Source: Variovorax sp. PBL-E5
GTDB lineage: Bacteria; Pseudomonadota; Gammaproteobacteria; Burkholderiales; Burkholderiaceae_C
Direction: 5' to 3'
Length of the DNA: 64,000 nt
Assembly: GCF_901827185.1 (NCBI RefSeq)
Contig: NZ_LR594674.1
Coordinates: 1-64,000 of the forward strand
Part shown: in pieces, positions 1 through 8,632 of the stretch
How positions within the stretch are numbered: position 1 is the first letter of the stretch
How the letters are laid out: every line of letters starts with the position of its first letter
Translations under genes and position numbers: made by a program
Notes under the pieces: generated by a model
The model's input: only the letters and a program-made list of their open reading frames with translations
Told to the model about the DNA's origin: nothing
Database searches by the model: none

Positions 1-870
1 ATGTCCGCACCCGCCCCAGCGCCGAAACGAAAAACTGCCGTCGAGAAGACCGCCGACAAGGTGAGCGAAGTCAAGCAGGCCGCTTTGCTCAAGCACACGA
101 AAGAGCAGATTAAGGCAATGCAGCTTTCGCTGTTCGACCTCGCGCCCTGGGGCGACGACATGCGGGCGATGCCGAACGACCTGGCGCGTGCTGCGCTCTT
201 CACGACCAGGAACAAGAAGACCCCGCGTGAGGTGCGGCAGCAACACGTAATTTTTCACGTCAATAAGGACGTGCTCATCACCTATACCGGGATCGAGCTG
301 CGGGCCGATGACGACGAGCTGGTTTGGCAGCAGGTTCTTGAATACGCGAAGCGTTCGCCGGTCGGTACGCCCGTTTCCTTCACGTTCTACGAGCTTTGCA
401 CAGACCTGGGCTGGGCGATCAACGGCCGGTACTACGACAAGGCCGAAGAGTGCCTGACGCGCCTGCAGGCGACCGCCATGCAGTTCAGTTCAGGCCGGAT
501 CGGCCGGCTTGAATCGGTGTCCCTGATCCATCGCTTCCGCGTGCTGGATCGCGGCAAGAAAACGTCGCGCTGCCAGGTCGAAATCGACGAGGAAATGGTA
601 GTGCTTTTTGCCGGCGATCATTACTCGAAATTCGTGTGGGAAAAGTACCGCGAGCTGTCCCCTACTGCCCGGCGCATGTTCGATTACTTCGTCTCTCACA
701 AGGAACCGTTCCCCTTGAAGCTGGAGACGTTCAGGCTGATGTGCGGGTCCGATTCCGCCAGGCTCAAGAAGTGGCGCGAGCAGACCGGCCAGGCGTGCGA
801 AGAGTTGAGCCAGAGCGGGCTTATCAAGCTGTCATGGGTGCAGGGTGACTCGATCTACTGCCAGCGGTAG
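1..870 (+). CDS. trfA: TrfA replication initiator (short, TrfA2-type form)
   Basis: Plasmid replication initiator that binds the oriV iterons, opens the origin and recruits host helicase. The 289-residue product matches my memory of IncP-1 TrfA throughout: the charged N-terminal part, a segment near residues 44-85 rich in the family pattern (LFDLAPW, MRAMPND, LFTTRNKK), and a winged-helix C-terminal half with RYYDKAEECLTRLQATAM and FRLMCGSDS. RK2 makes a long TrfA1 and a short TrfA2 from an internal start; this frame starts at the TrfA2 position, and the window opens exactly on its ATG, so an upstream extension (TrfA1, overlapping ssb) may lie on the other side of the linearisation point. A hairpin terminator and two iterons follow directly. 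Confidence 0.96.
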   Translation: MSAPAPAPKRKTAVEKTADKVSEVKQAALLKHTKEQIKAMQLSLFDLAPWGDDMRAMPNDLARAALFTTRNKKTPREVRQQHVIFHVNKDVLITYTGIELRADDDELVWQQVLEYAKRSPVGTPVSFTFYELCTDLGWAINGRYYDKAEECLTRLQATAMQFSSGRIGRLESVSLIHRFRVLDRGKKTSRCQVEIDEEMVVLFAGDHYSKFVWEKYRELSPTARRMFDYFVSHKEPFPLKLETFRLMCGSDSARLKKWREQTGQACEELSQSGLIKLSWVQGDSIYCQR

Positions 871-892
871 ACCAGGTGGACATGCGACAGAG

Positions 893-916
893 AACGGGGG
901 CCTAGGCTCCCGTTTT
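893..916 (+). terminator. trfA rho-independent terminator
   Basis: An inverted repeat (ACGGG ... CCCGT around GCCTAGGC) ends in a run of five T, 23 bases after the trfA stop. Confidence 0.75.
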
Positions 917-920
917 TCAT

Positions 921-965
921 TGACAGATGAGGGGCGCAGCGGCGGCATGCAGACACTTGAGGGGC
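921..965 (+). repeat. two trfA-proximal TrfA iterons
   Basis: TGACAGATGAGGGGC at 921-935 and AGACACTTGAGGGGC at 951-965 match the IncP iteron core. They are now separated by about 27 kb from the main cluster at 28092-28378, because the accessory DNA entered between them. Confidence 0.85.
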
Positions 966-1325
966 CAAGCCAGGGACGGGGAATTTTCGCGGGCGCGAAA
1001 ACCGGCTATGTCGTGCTGCGCATCGAGCCACGTTCCGCGTCTCGACCCCTGCGGGCTTCCAGCGCCTTTCCGACGCTCACCGGGCCCATGCCCCTCGCCG
1101 CTGGGCTACAGGCCCGCCAGCGGGCCATACGACCGCCGCAAGCGGCCATCCAAGGCCGACCGATCCCTGCCCGGGGGCCAGGTGTGACTTCCAACGATCA
1201 ACCCGACTGGCGCCGCACTTAAACGGCAGGTTTCCAGGTTGCCCTCGACTGCCGCACAAAACTGCGGACGACTGTTTGCTTTACCCCTCGGCACGCAACT
1301 GTCCAATGTGTTACGTTATAAGGTT
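966..1325. other. non-coding junction between oriV-proximal DNA and R-M module
   Basis: GC-rich DNA with no convincing gene in either strand; the short frames have no start signal or family resemblance. It contains inverted repeats of GC-rich type around 1095-1145. The join to the R-M module probably lies near 1220-1320, but I see no direct repeat marking it. Confidence 0.5.
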
Positions 1326-2345
1326 ATGGCAAAAAAACCAAAAGACATAACGCCACGATTCGGGATCGGGGAGTGGTTCGGCTTCAATCTGACGCAGCTT
1401 TCCGGGGAGGAACGCCGCCAGCTTGCCGCCGAAGTCCTCAAGCCGAAGAAAGAGCGAACCCCACAACCCTGCCCCTTTCAGGCGCGCAAAACAGGCGCTG
1501 TCTGCTCCAAGGATGGCGGGGTGTGTTCGCTCCGGCTCTACTCCTACAACACACACCCAGACAACGGCCGGGCGGTCGGTGTCCCTGTTGAGGGCAAGCA
1601 AGGCGACCTCCGCGCCACCTGCCCCTATCGCTTCCACGATGAACTCGACGTGTTCAAGTGGGTAGGCGAAACCATCCTTGGCGACCCTGACCCGCTGCTG
1701 GTCGGTGAAGTCGGCTTCCTCGAAGCCGGGGCATCGACCGACAGCGAAGGCGGCGATGACGTGGGCCGAATCGACATGGTTCTGGTCAGCTCCAAGACGC
1801 CCAAGGAAGCCCCGATGAATTGGGCTGCCCTTGAGATTCAGGCCGTCTATTTCAGCGGTAACGCCATGAAGGGCGAGTTTGAAGCCTTCAACGATGACGC
1901 CGTGGATTGGGTCATTTTCCCGGCCGGTCGTCGTCGCCCGGACTACCGCAGCAGCGGCCCCAAGCGCTTGATGCCGCAGCTTCAAATCAAAGTCCCCACG
2001 CTGCGCCGTTGGGGCAAGAAGATGGCCGTGGTCGTTGATCGCGCCTTCTTCGATTCCATCGGTGAGATGGACAACGTGGCCGACATATCCAATGCTGACA
2101 TTGCATGGTTTATCGTCCGCTTTGAAGAGGTCGAAGGCCAGAAGCGCACGCGCATCGTGCGGGATGAAGTCCGCTACACCACGCTTGAGCGCTCGGTGGA
2201 AGGGCTGACGGGTGGCAAGCCGGTTCCTCTGCCGGTGTTTGAGACTCGCATCACTGACAAGATCGTTCACCCGGTGCCCATCACTGAGCCGGTCGAGGAC
2301 GGTCTGCCGCTTGAGAACGGCAACGGCTCCGACGCCGCAAAATGA
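1326..2345 (+). CDS. NotI-family type II restriction endonuclease
   Basis: Predicted DNA-cleaving half of a restriction-modification pair. The 339-residue protein has four cysteines (C49, C60, C67, C99) in the arrangement expected of the NotI family, where they hold an iron atom in a recognition subdomain; the segment CSKDGGVCSLRLY is typical. The PD-(D/E)xK-like core is visible as GRID (D150), then LEIQ (E170, Q172), the D...ExQ triad I recall for NotI itself (383 aa). The start at 1326 is preferred over an upstream in-frame ATG at 1239, because it begins the conserved part and has AAGG close upstream. A methylase follows 99 bases downstream on the same strand. The recognition sequence cannot be read from the sequence. 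Confidence 0.82.
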   Translation: MAKKPKDITPRFGIGEWFGFNLTQLSGEERRQLAAEVLKPKKERTPQPCPFQARKTGAVCSKDGGVCSLRLYSYNTHPDNGRAVGVPVEGKQGDLRATCPYRFHDELDVFKWVGETILGDPDPLLVGEVGFLEAGASTDSEGGDDVGRIDMVLVSSKTPKEAPMNWAALEIQAVYFSGNAMKGEFEAFNDDAVDWVIFPAGRRRPDYRSSGPKRLMPQLQIKVPTLRRWGKKMAVVVDRAFFDSIGEMDNVADISNADIAWFIVRFEEVEGQKRTRIVRDEVRYTTLERSVEGLTGGKPVPLPVFETRITDKIVHPVPITEPVEDGLPLENGNGSDAAK

Positions 2346-2360
2346 CCACAAGTTGCTTGT

Positions 2361-2435
2361 TTGACAAGACCGTGAACATTCACGGGTCTTGACGCGCCTA
2401 TACGTCCTTGTTACGCTCCGTGAATGTTCACGGAG
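2361..2435 (+). promoter_or_regulatory. methylase promoter with two inverted 16-bp operators
   Basis: TTGACG (2389-2394), 17-base spacer, TACGCT (2412-2417) form a plausible promoter for the methylase. CCGTGAACATTCACGG lies at 2370-2385 and its exact reverse complement CCGTGAATGTTCACGG at 2418-2433. One copy is upstream of the -35, the other on the -10/+1 edge, as expected for a looping or blocking repressor. Confidence 0.65.
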
Positions 2436-2444
2436 AAAATAACA

Positions 2445-3473
2445 ATGACAACCGACGCCACTGCATTACAACGGCAGAACCGCCGCATCGAACGCCTGAA
2501 AGAGCAAGGCGTCACCCGCGCCACGGTACTGGTTCACAGCGAATGCAAACCGGCCCTTGAAGGGCTGCGGCATCACTTCGTTGACCCCGACAAAGCGCAG
2601 GCGCTGGCCTCACTGGTTGAACAACTCCACGACAAGAAAGCCCCGACGAACGTTGCGCAGGTTCGCCAGCTCAGTCCGTTCCGCTATCCGGGCGGCAAGA
2701 CGTGGCTTGTCCCAGAGGTGCGCAAGTGGCTGACGGCATCCAAGATCACGCCATCGGTGTTTGTGGAACCCTTCGCGGGTGGAGCAATGGCGGGCCTGTC
2801 GGCCGCCGCTGAGGGTTTGGCCGAACACGTCTTTCTGGGCGAACTGGACGACGATGTGGCCGCTGTCTGGCAAACCATCTTCCACGGCAAGCCCGCTGAC
2901 GTGAAGTGGCTTTGCAAGCAGATCATCGACTTCGATGTGAACCTTGAGAACGTCCGGGAGATCCTCGACGGCAACCCCAAGAGCATTCGCGGCCGGGCCT
3001 TCCGAACCATCGTCAAAAACCGGATGCAGCGCGGCGGCATCATGGCCGCAGGCGCTGGCCTCGTTAAGACCGGAGAGGCCGGGCGCGGCCTCAATTCGCG
3101 CTGGTATCCCGAAACGCTGGCCCGTCGCATCGAAGCCTTGCAGGCCATGCGCGATCGGATCACCTTCGAGCAGGCCGACGCCTTCGAGGTGGTGCAGCGC
3201 TACGCTGATGATGCCAATGCGTTCTTCTTCGTTGATCCGCCGTACACCGCAGGCGGCAAGAAGGCCGGGGCACGGCTCTACACCCACAACGAAATCGACC
3301 ATGAAGGGCTGTTCGCGCTCATGGCCTCGGTGCGTGGTTCAGTGATGCTGACCTATGACGACGCGCCCGAAGTGCGCTCGATGGCAGAGCGTCACGGCTT
3401 CCGCGTTGAGCCGGTGCCGATGAAGAACACCCACCATGAAGTCATCCGCGAGCTGTTGATCTTGAAGCCCTAG
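2445..3473 (+). CDS. D12-class DNA N6-adenine methyltransferase
   Basis: Protecting partner of the endonuclease upstream. The 342-residue product shows the D12 (Dam-type) order: SPFRYPGGKTWL near residues 77-88, SAM-binding FVEPFAGG at 106-113 and the catalytic DPPY at 264-267. Residues about 22-45 (TRATVLVHSECKPALEGLR) look like a ribbon-helix-helix DNA-binding segment, unusual in plain Dam proteins, and could make the enzyme its own repressor at the two palindromes just upstream. The start at 2445 is chosen over 2424 because GGAG at 2432 is correctly spaced, and 2424 falls inside the operator. The stop codon is part of the TAGTT repeat at which IS1071 is inserted. Confidence 0.85.
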   Translation: MTTDATALQRQNRRIERLKEQGVTRATVLVHSECKPALEGLRHHFVDPDKAQALASLVEQLHDKKAPTNVAQVRQLSPFRYPGGKTWLVPEVRKWLTASKITPSVFVEPFAGGAMAGLSAAAEGLAEHVFLGELDDDVAAVWQTIFHGKPADVKWLCKQIIDFDVNLENVREILDGNPKSIRGRAFRTIVKNRMQRGGIMAAGAGLVKTGEAGRGLNSRWYPETLARRIEALQAMRDRITFEQADAFEVVQRYADDANAFFFVDPPYTAGGKKAGARLYTHNEIDHEGLFALMASVRGSVMLTYDDAPEVRSMAERHGFRVEPVPMKNTHHEVIRELLILKP

Positions 3474-3475
3474 TT
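3471..3475. repeat. left copy of 5-bp target duplication TAGTT
   Basis: TAGTT directly precedes the outer end of IS1071 copy A. The same five bases directly follow the outer end of IS1071 copy C (27964-27968). Confidence 0.85.
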
Positions 3476-6400
3476 GGGGTCTCCTCGTTTTCAGTGCAAT
3501 AAGTGACGGTACGCAAAGCTAGCACTGGCGCGGGGGTGGTCTGGGTAGACCGTTGATTTCATTGACTTTCCTGTTCGCTTTGTAAACGGGTATGGTGGCC
3601 TCCCACTTTTGAGGTTCACGATGCAGGGTTGGCACACAACGTTTTTGTGGATGCGTGGGCTCCCCCGCGATATCAGCGACTTCGAGATGAAGGCATTTTT
3701 CACCTTCGATGGTGCCGAGCGCGACGCAATCAATGCACGCCGAGGTGATTCCCACAAGCTTGGTCTGGCGCTCCATATTGGTTTCCTGCGCATGAGTGGG
3801 CGTTTGCTCGGTGCCTTTCGGGTAATTCCAGTAGCCTTGTGGCGCCACCTTGGCAACGAGCTTGGCATTGCAGCACCAGAAGTCGCCTCGCTGAGAGCCA
3901 TGTATGAACGCGGGCGCACGCTATTCGATCACCAACAAGTAGCCTGCACGGTCCTTGGATTCCAGTGGATGAGCGAGCACCAGCGCCGCTCACTGGTACG
4001 TGAACTGCGCGACGAAGTGGCGCGCTGCGCCGACCGCGATCAGCTACTCGTGCGGGCGCGTCAATGGCTGTACAAGAACAAGCTGGTGATCGTGCACGAG
4101 CGGGCAATTCGGACACTGATTGCGGCGGCACTTGCCCAGCTTGAAGTTGAAACAGGCACCGCCATCGCCGCCAGCGTTGATCCAGCAACACTTGATCGCT
4201 GGCGAGCCTCAGTTTCAGAGCTGCGCCCAGATGGACAAACCCAGCAGAGTTGGCTATGGGCTGCACCGGCGAAACACTCAACCCGCCAAATCAGCGAGGT
4301 ACTGGAGCGCATCGACCTGCTTTACACGCTGGACGTTCATAAGCACCTGGCAGACATCCCCGATCTCATCTTGCGCCGCTACGCGCGCCGACTTGTCTCC
4401 AGGCCGCCCTCAGCCGGAGCCAAGATCAAAGAGCCAGCGCGCACCGTGGAGGTCGCATGCTTTCTTCGGTATTGCCTGTTCACCACCACAGACCAGTTGA
4501 TCCTTATGGTGCAGCGCCGGATCGCCGATCTGTGGCGTCAGGCTGCCGCCGATGTCCCCGCTACCGTCAATTGGGCCGCAATGTACAAAACGCTGCTCGG
4601 CGAACTTGTTGCCTTGAGCGCGCAAGGTGCGGTGCCAGATGCTGAGTTGCGTGCCCGTCTTGAAGCCTTGATCACCGAAACCCAGAAACGCAAACCACCG
4701 AGCAGGGCCTCCCTGGTCCGCGAGGGATTGATTGATGGAATTCGCCCCGTGCGGTCGTTGCTCGTCGCCATTGCAAAGCTGCCCTGGCAGGCCACCGGCG
4801 AGCATCCTGCCATCGAGTACCTTGCCAAGCTGCAAGCTTTATATCTCAAAGGATCCAGAAAGCTGCCAGTTGAAGTGGTGGCACCAAGTCTGGGAATGAT
4901 CTGGCAGGTTTCGATCTCCAGCCCAGACCGGGAACGGGCGTTTCAGGCGTTGGAGGTGGCCACCCTGTTTGCCCTGCGCCGCGCGGTGCGCAATGGCTCG
5001 GTCTGGATTGAGCACAGCCTGAGCTTTCGGGGTCGTGCGCGCTTGTTCTTCACGGACGAGCGTTGGCAGGCAGAGTCCAAGAAACACTATGCCCGTCTAT
5101 CGTTACCCAGCAAGGCTGCCACTTTCTTGAAGCCTTTGCTGGCCAGAGTAACTGCCGGTGTCGATGCGGTGGCCGCTGCAGCCCGCAGTGGCGTACTGCG
5201 CGTGGATGATGAACTCCATTTGTCGCCATTGCCCGCAGAGGACGAAGACCCAGAAGTGACCAAGCTGCGCGCGGCTTTGGATCACCGCATCGGTGAGGTT
5301 CAATTGCCGGAAGTGATTCTGGCCGTTGACGCCCAGGTGCGCTTTAGCTGGATCATGCTCGGACGTGAGCCGCGCTCTACCGACGAGCTGCTGATGGTCT
5401 ATGCCGGCATCATGGCCCACGGCACCAGTCTGACTGCGGTCGAATGCGCGCGCATGATTCCGCAATTGTCTGCCACCAGCATTCGCCAGGCCATGCGCTG
5501 GGCGCGGGACGAACGGCGTCTGAGCCAGGCCTGCCAGGCTGTGCTGGAATTCATGCAGCGACACCCGATTGCCGCCACCTGGGGGCGGTCCGATTTGGCA
5601 TCTTCTGACATGATGACCATGGAGACCACCAAACGGGTGTGGCAAGCCCGGCTTGATCCTCGGCGCAACACACCTTCCATTGGAATCTACTCCCATGTAA
5701 AAGACCGGTGGGGCATCTTCCATGCGCAGCCCTTTGTGCTCAATGAGCGCCAGGCGGGCGTGGCCATTGAAGGTGTCATCCGCCAAGAAAAGCTGGAGAC
5801 CAGCCAGCTTGCTGTGGATACCCATGGCTACACCGACTTTGCCATGTCACATGCCCGTTTGCTTGGTTTTGATCTTTGCCCGCGGTTGAAGGAACTCAAA
5901 CAGCGCCACCTCTTTGTGCCACGCGGCACCAAAGTGCCCGCAGAAATCGCTGCGGTGTGCGAAGCCAATGTCGACGTCGCTTTGATCGAAAAGCATTGGG
6001 ATAGTCTGGTGCACCTGGCAGCCTCGGTCATGAGCGGACATGCCAGTGCGGTGGCAGCTCTTGCGCGGTTCGGTTCTGCCGCCCAGGGCGATCCAATCTA
6101 TGAGGCTGGCGTGCAATTGGGGCGGTTGCTGCGTACGGCGTTTTTGGCTGACTACTTTGTCAAGGACGCTTTCAGGAACGAGTTGCGCCGGGTGCTCAAT
6201 CGGGGCGAGGCTGTTAACGCCCTCAAGCGCGCCATTTATACCGGCCGGATCAGCCCGGCGCAGGCCAAACGTGTCGATGAAATGCAGGCTGTGGCCGATG
6301 CGTTGAGCCTGATGGCCAACATCGTGATGGCGTGGAATACCTCACAGATGCAGGCGGTCCTGGATCGCTGGTCGAACCGCCGCCAGGTCATTCCACCGGA

Positions 6401-6679
6401 ACTGATCGGGAAGATTGCGCCCACCAGGCTGGAGAGCATCAACTTGCGGGGTGTGTTTCGCTTCCCGGTTGACCGCTATGCTGACCAAATCCTGCCTTCG
6501 CGGCCAAATGCATCGATAACTGGCACCAATGGATGAAACCGACCACGGTTTGACGCCACGAATCGCAGATTTGAAAGTGAACAGGAAAGTCAATGAAATC
6601 AACGATCTACCAACACCACCTCCGCGCCAGTGCTAGCTTTTCGTACCGTCACTTATTGCACTGAAAACGAGGAGACCCC
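3476..6679 (+). mobile_element. IS1071 copy A (complete, 3204 bp)
   Basis: Bounded by GGGGTCTCCTCG and its complement CGAGGAGACCCC, with long, imperfect terminal inverted repeats of about 110 bp. The length is 3204 bp, the size known for IS1071, a Tn3-family element with transposase only and no resolvase. It forms the outer part of the left arm of the amidase composite. Confidence 0.96.
3621..6536 (+). CDS. tnpA: IS1071 transposase TnpA (copy A)
   Basis: Tn3-family DDE transposase that makes cointegrates of IS1071. The start at 3621 gives 971 residues, the length known for IS1071, with GAGG at 3610 as ribosome site; the in-frame ATG at 3609 would add four residues. The C-terminal catalytic half is intact: YSHVKDRWGIFH, VDTHGYTDFAMSHARLLGFDLCPRLKELK and the following helical segments typical of Tn3 transposases. 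No resolvase gene accompanies it, so cointegrate resolution would depend on homologous recombination. Copy B encodes the same protein and copy C is disrupted. Confidence 0.96.
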   Translation: MQGWHTTFLWMRGLPRDISDFEMKAFFTFDGAERDAINARRGDSHKLGLALHIGFLRMSGRLLGAFRVIPVALWRHLGNELGIAAPEVASLRAMYERGRTLFDHQQVACTVLGFQWMSEHQRRSLVRELRDEVARCADRDQLLVRARQWLYKNKLVIVHERAIRTLIAAALAQLEVETGTAIAASVDPATLDRWRASVSELRPDGQTQQSWLWAAPAKHSTRQISEVLERIDLLYTLDVHKHLADIPDLILRRYARRLVSRPPSAGAKIKEPARTVEVACFLRYCLFTTTDQLILMVQRRIADLWRQAAADVPATVNWAAMYKTLLGELVALSAQGAVPDAELRARLEALITETQKRKPPSRASLVREGLIDGIRPVRSLLVAIAKLPWQATGEHPAIEYLAKLQALYLKGSRKLPVEVVAPSLGMIWQVSISSPDRERAFQALEVATLFALRRAVRNGSVWIEHSLSFRGRARLFFTDERWQAESKKHYARLSLPSKAATFLKPLLARVTAGVDAVAAAARSGVLRVDDELHLSPLPAEDEDPEVTKLRAALDHRIGEVQLPEVILAVDAQVRFSWIMLGREPRSTDELLMVYAGIMAHGTSLTAVECARMIPQLSATSIRQAMRWARDERRLSQACQAVLEFMQRHPIAATWGRSDLASSDMMTMETTKRVWQARLDPRRNTPSIGIYSHVKDRWGIFHAQPFVLNERQAGVAIEGVIRQEKLETSQLAVDTHGYTDFAMSHARLLGFDLCPRLKELKQRHLFVPRGTKVPAEIAAVCEANVDVALIEKHWDSLVHLAASVMSGHASAVAALARFGSAAQGDPIYEAGVQLGRLLRTAFLADYFVKDAFRNELRRVLNRGEAVNALKRAIYTGRISPAQAKRVDEMQAVADALSLMANIVMAWNTSQMQAVLDRWSNRRQVIPPELIGKIAPTRLESINLRGVFRFPVDRYADQILPSRPNASITGTNG

Positions 6680-7781
6680 GATTAGCGCCATCGAGCGCTG
6701 CCGCACGTCCGCGCTGGGTGGTCACGTCGAGCAGTGCGACGCCTGCGGGCACCAGCGCATCGCTTTCAACAGTTGCCGCAACAGGCACTGTCCGAAGTGC
6801 CAGTCGCTGGTGCGCGCCCAGTGGCTGCAGGACCGGCAGGCCGAACTGCTGCCGGTCGAGTACTTTCACATCGTCTTCACCGTACCGCAGGAGATTGCCG
6901 CCATCGCGTACCAGAACAAGGCCGTGGTGTACGACATCCTGTTTCACGCCACCTCTGAGACGCTGCGCACCATCGCCGCCGACCCCAAACATCTCGGAGC
7001 CGAGATCGGCTTCATCACCATCCTGCATACCTGGGGCCAGAACTTGCTGCATCACCCGCATCTGCACTGCGTCGTGCCCGGCGGTGGGGTGGCCCCGGAC
7101 GGCAAGCGCTGGATCGCCTGCCGAGCGGGCTTCTTCCTGCCGGTGCGGGTGCTGTCGCGGCTGTTTCGCCGCCTGTTCCTGACACAGTTGCGCAGCGCCT
7201 TCGACAACGGGGAACTGCGCTTCTTCAACGGCCTGGCTGCGCTACAGGATTGCGATGCCTTCGCCAGCTACCTGGCGCCCGCAACCCAGGCCGAGTGGGT
7301 GGTCTACGCCAAGCCACCTTTCGGCGGGCCCGAGCAGGTCCTGAACTACCTCGGGCGCTACACCCATCGCGTGGCGATCTCCAACAACCGCCTGGTCGAC
7401 TTCGCCGATGGCGAGGTGGCCTTTGCGTGGAAGGACTACCGCCACGAATCGCGCCACAAGGTCATGCGCCTGGATGCCCAGGAGTTCGTCCGCCGCTTCC
7501 TGCTGCATGTCCTGCCCCCTGGATTCCAGCGCATCCGCCACTATGGGCTCCTGGCCAACCGCTATCGCGAGACCAAGCTCGACCACTGTCGCCAGCTGCT
7601 GGCGGCACCCGCACCGGTCGTGGAGTTGCCCGATGCACCGCTGGACTATCGGGACCGCTATCAGCGCCTGACTGGCGTGTCTCTGCGCGACTGCCAGCAT
7701 TGCGGTCGTGGCCAGATGGTGCGAATCGAATCCTTTCTGCCGGGAACCTTGCCGCGCGGTCCGCCGCCCATCCCCTCATGA
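6680..7781 (+). pseudogene. IS91-family Y2/HUH transposase, 5' end removed by IS1071
   Basis: Rolling-circle transposase lacking its N-terminus. The native reading frame begins at the IS1071 border with ISAIERCRTSALGGH. Visible features are the zinc-binding segment CDACGHQRIAFNSCRNRHCPKC, the HUH metal motif in HHPHLHCVVPGGG, and the tyrosine region around YLGRYTHRVAISNNR. The frame stays open back into the IS1071 terminal repeat, giving a chimeric 383-codon frame from a GTG at 6630; this may be translated but lacks the normal IS91 N-terminus. An inverted copy lies at 11939-13040. Confidence 0.85.
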
Positions 7782-8059
7782 ACACAAGCCCGGCCTTCAC
7801 CCCATGCGCTTCCAGATCCGTGTCGCGAAGCGATAGGTGTCCCTTTGCATGCTCACGCCCATCAATGGCGAGAGCCTCTCGCCACGCCCTCGTGGCAGCG
7901 CCAATGCACACGCCGCAGCCCCCCGTTCTTCGGTGCCAGCTCAACCCAGCGCTGCAATTTCCTCAGCCTTGCGCACCTGCGCCTCGCGCTTGGACAAGTC
8001 GGTGCTGATTCAATCCCCATAGCGCACCACCACCTGGACGGCGGTTTAGTTCAACGGGA

Positions 8060-8135
8060 TCTTTAGCCTACCGGCTGCGGAACAGGCGTCGCGGGGTTGA
8101 TCAGCGTCTGCGCGCCGCAGCCGCCAGGCTAAAGA
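8060..8135. repeat. large imperfect hairpin at the IS91-type end
   Basis: Arms 8061-8080 and 8115-8134 pair over 20 bases with two mismatches (CTTTAGCCT ... AGGCTAAAG), around a GC-rich 34-base loop. It lies 15 bp from the end of the duplicated arm and is a candidate replication end signal of the IS91-family element. An inverted copy lies at 11585-11660. Confidence 0.6.
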
Positions 8136-8149
8136 CTCTCTGCATTATG

Positions 8150-8632
8150 GAGAGCTTTCCATAAGCAGCGGTTGCTGCTGGTTGCGGGAGCGCCATGACT
8201 TCTCGCTCTTTGTACCCAAGCCGCCATCGGAGGGATACGCAGCCTCTGAGGCCCTATGTCCAGTTTTAGATACGGCCGACTTTGGGGAAATGTCGCTACT
8301 GCGCTTTGTCTCGAACGACGACGCCCCCAAGGCCCAACAGGTGCTATCGATCTCAAGGCATCCATGGACTATGAGTATCTTTGAACTGGAAGTTGAAAAC
8401 TGTTTAGCGAAGCGGGTGAAGCCCACCTTCCAGAAGTCTACACCTGTCCTAGCGTCCGCACAGGAACCTTATGGGTAGCGCATATTGATTTCCTCAGGGT
8501 TCGCCACATTCAAAAATGCCAGTGCGAAGACCGAGAACGGATACCAACATCTGACCCCCGGTGTTTTAACTTTGTTTGAGGTTTCCCGGGAACGTCAAAG
8601 GCTTGAGTTGAGCAGGTTTGAAGAATCCACTT
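8150..8632. other. left flank of amidase core, no convincing gene
   Basis: A 98-codon plus-strand frame (8182-8478) is open but has no recognised family and no good ribosome site. Bases 8381-8423 (peptide FELEVENCLAKRVK) are homologous, in inverted orientation, to 11231-11276 on the other flank (peptide FELEDDNCLQKRLK). This suggests degenerate remnants of one gene or repeat on both sides. Confidence 0.5.

Larger units (their letters stand above)
6680..8149 (+). mobile_element. truncated IS91-family element (left arm)
   Basis: DNA downstream of IS1071 copy A carrying an IS91-type transposase gene cut at its 5' end, followed by about 370 bp of non-coding 3' DNA with a large terminal hairpin (8060-8135). 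Position 8149 is where identity to the right arm stops. No functional frame is seen in 7782-8149. Confidence 0.8.

Noticed and set aside
1239..1325. Upstream extension of the NotI-family gene from the ATG at 1239
   Set aside because: The extra 29 residues lack family similarity, and the frame crosses probable promoter DNA (GTTACGTTATAAGG).
6630..7781. Complete IS91 transposase gene reading from the IS1071 end
   Set aside because: The first ~17 codons come from the IS1071 terminal repeat. The true N-terminus is missing, so it was called a truncated gene.
8182..8478. 98-codon plus-strand gene in the amidase left flank
   Set aside because: No recognised domain or start signal; part of it matches the inverted fragment on the other flank, so a degenerate remnant is likelier.
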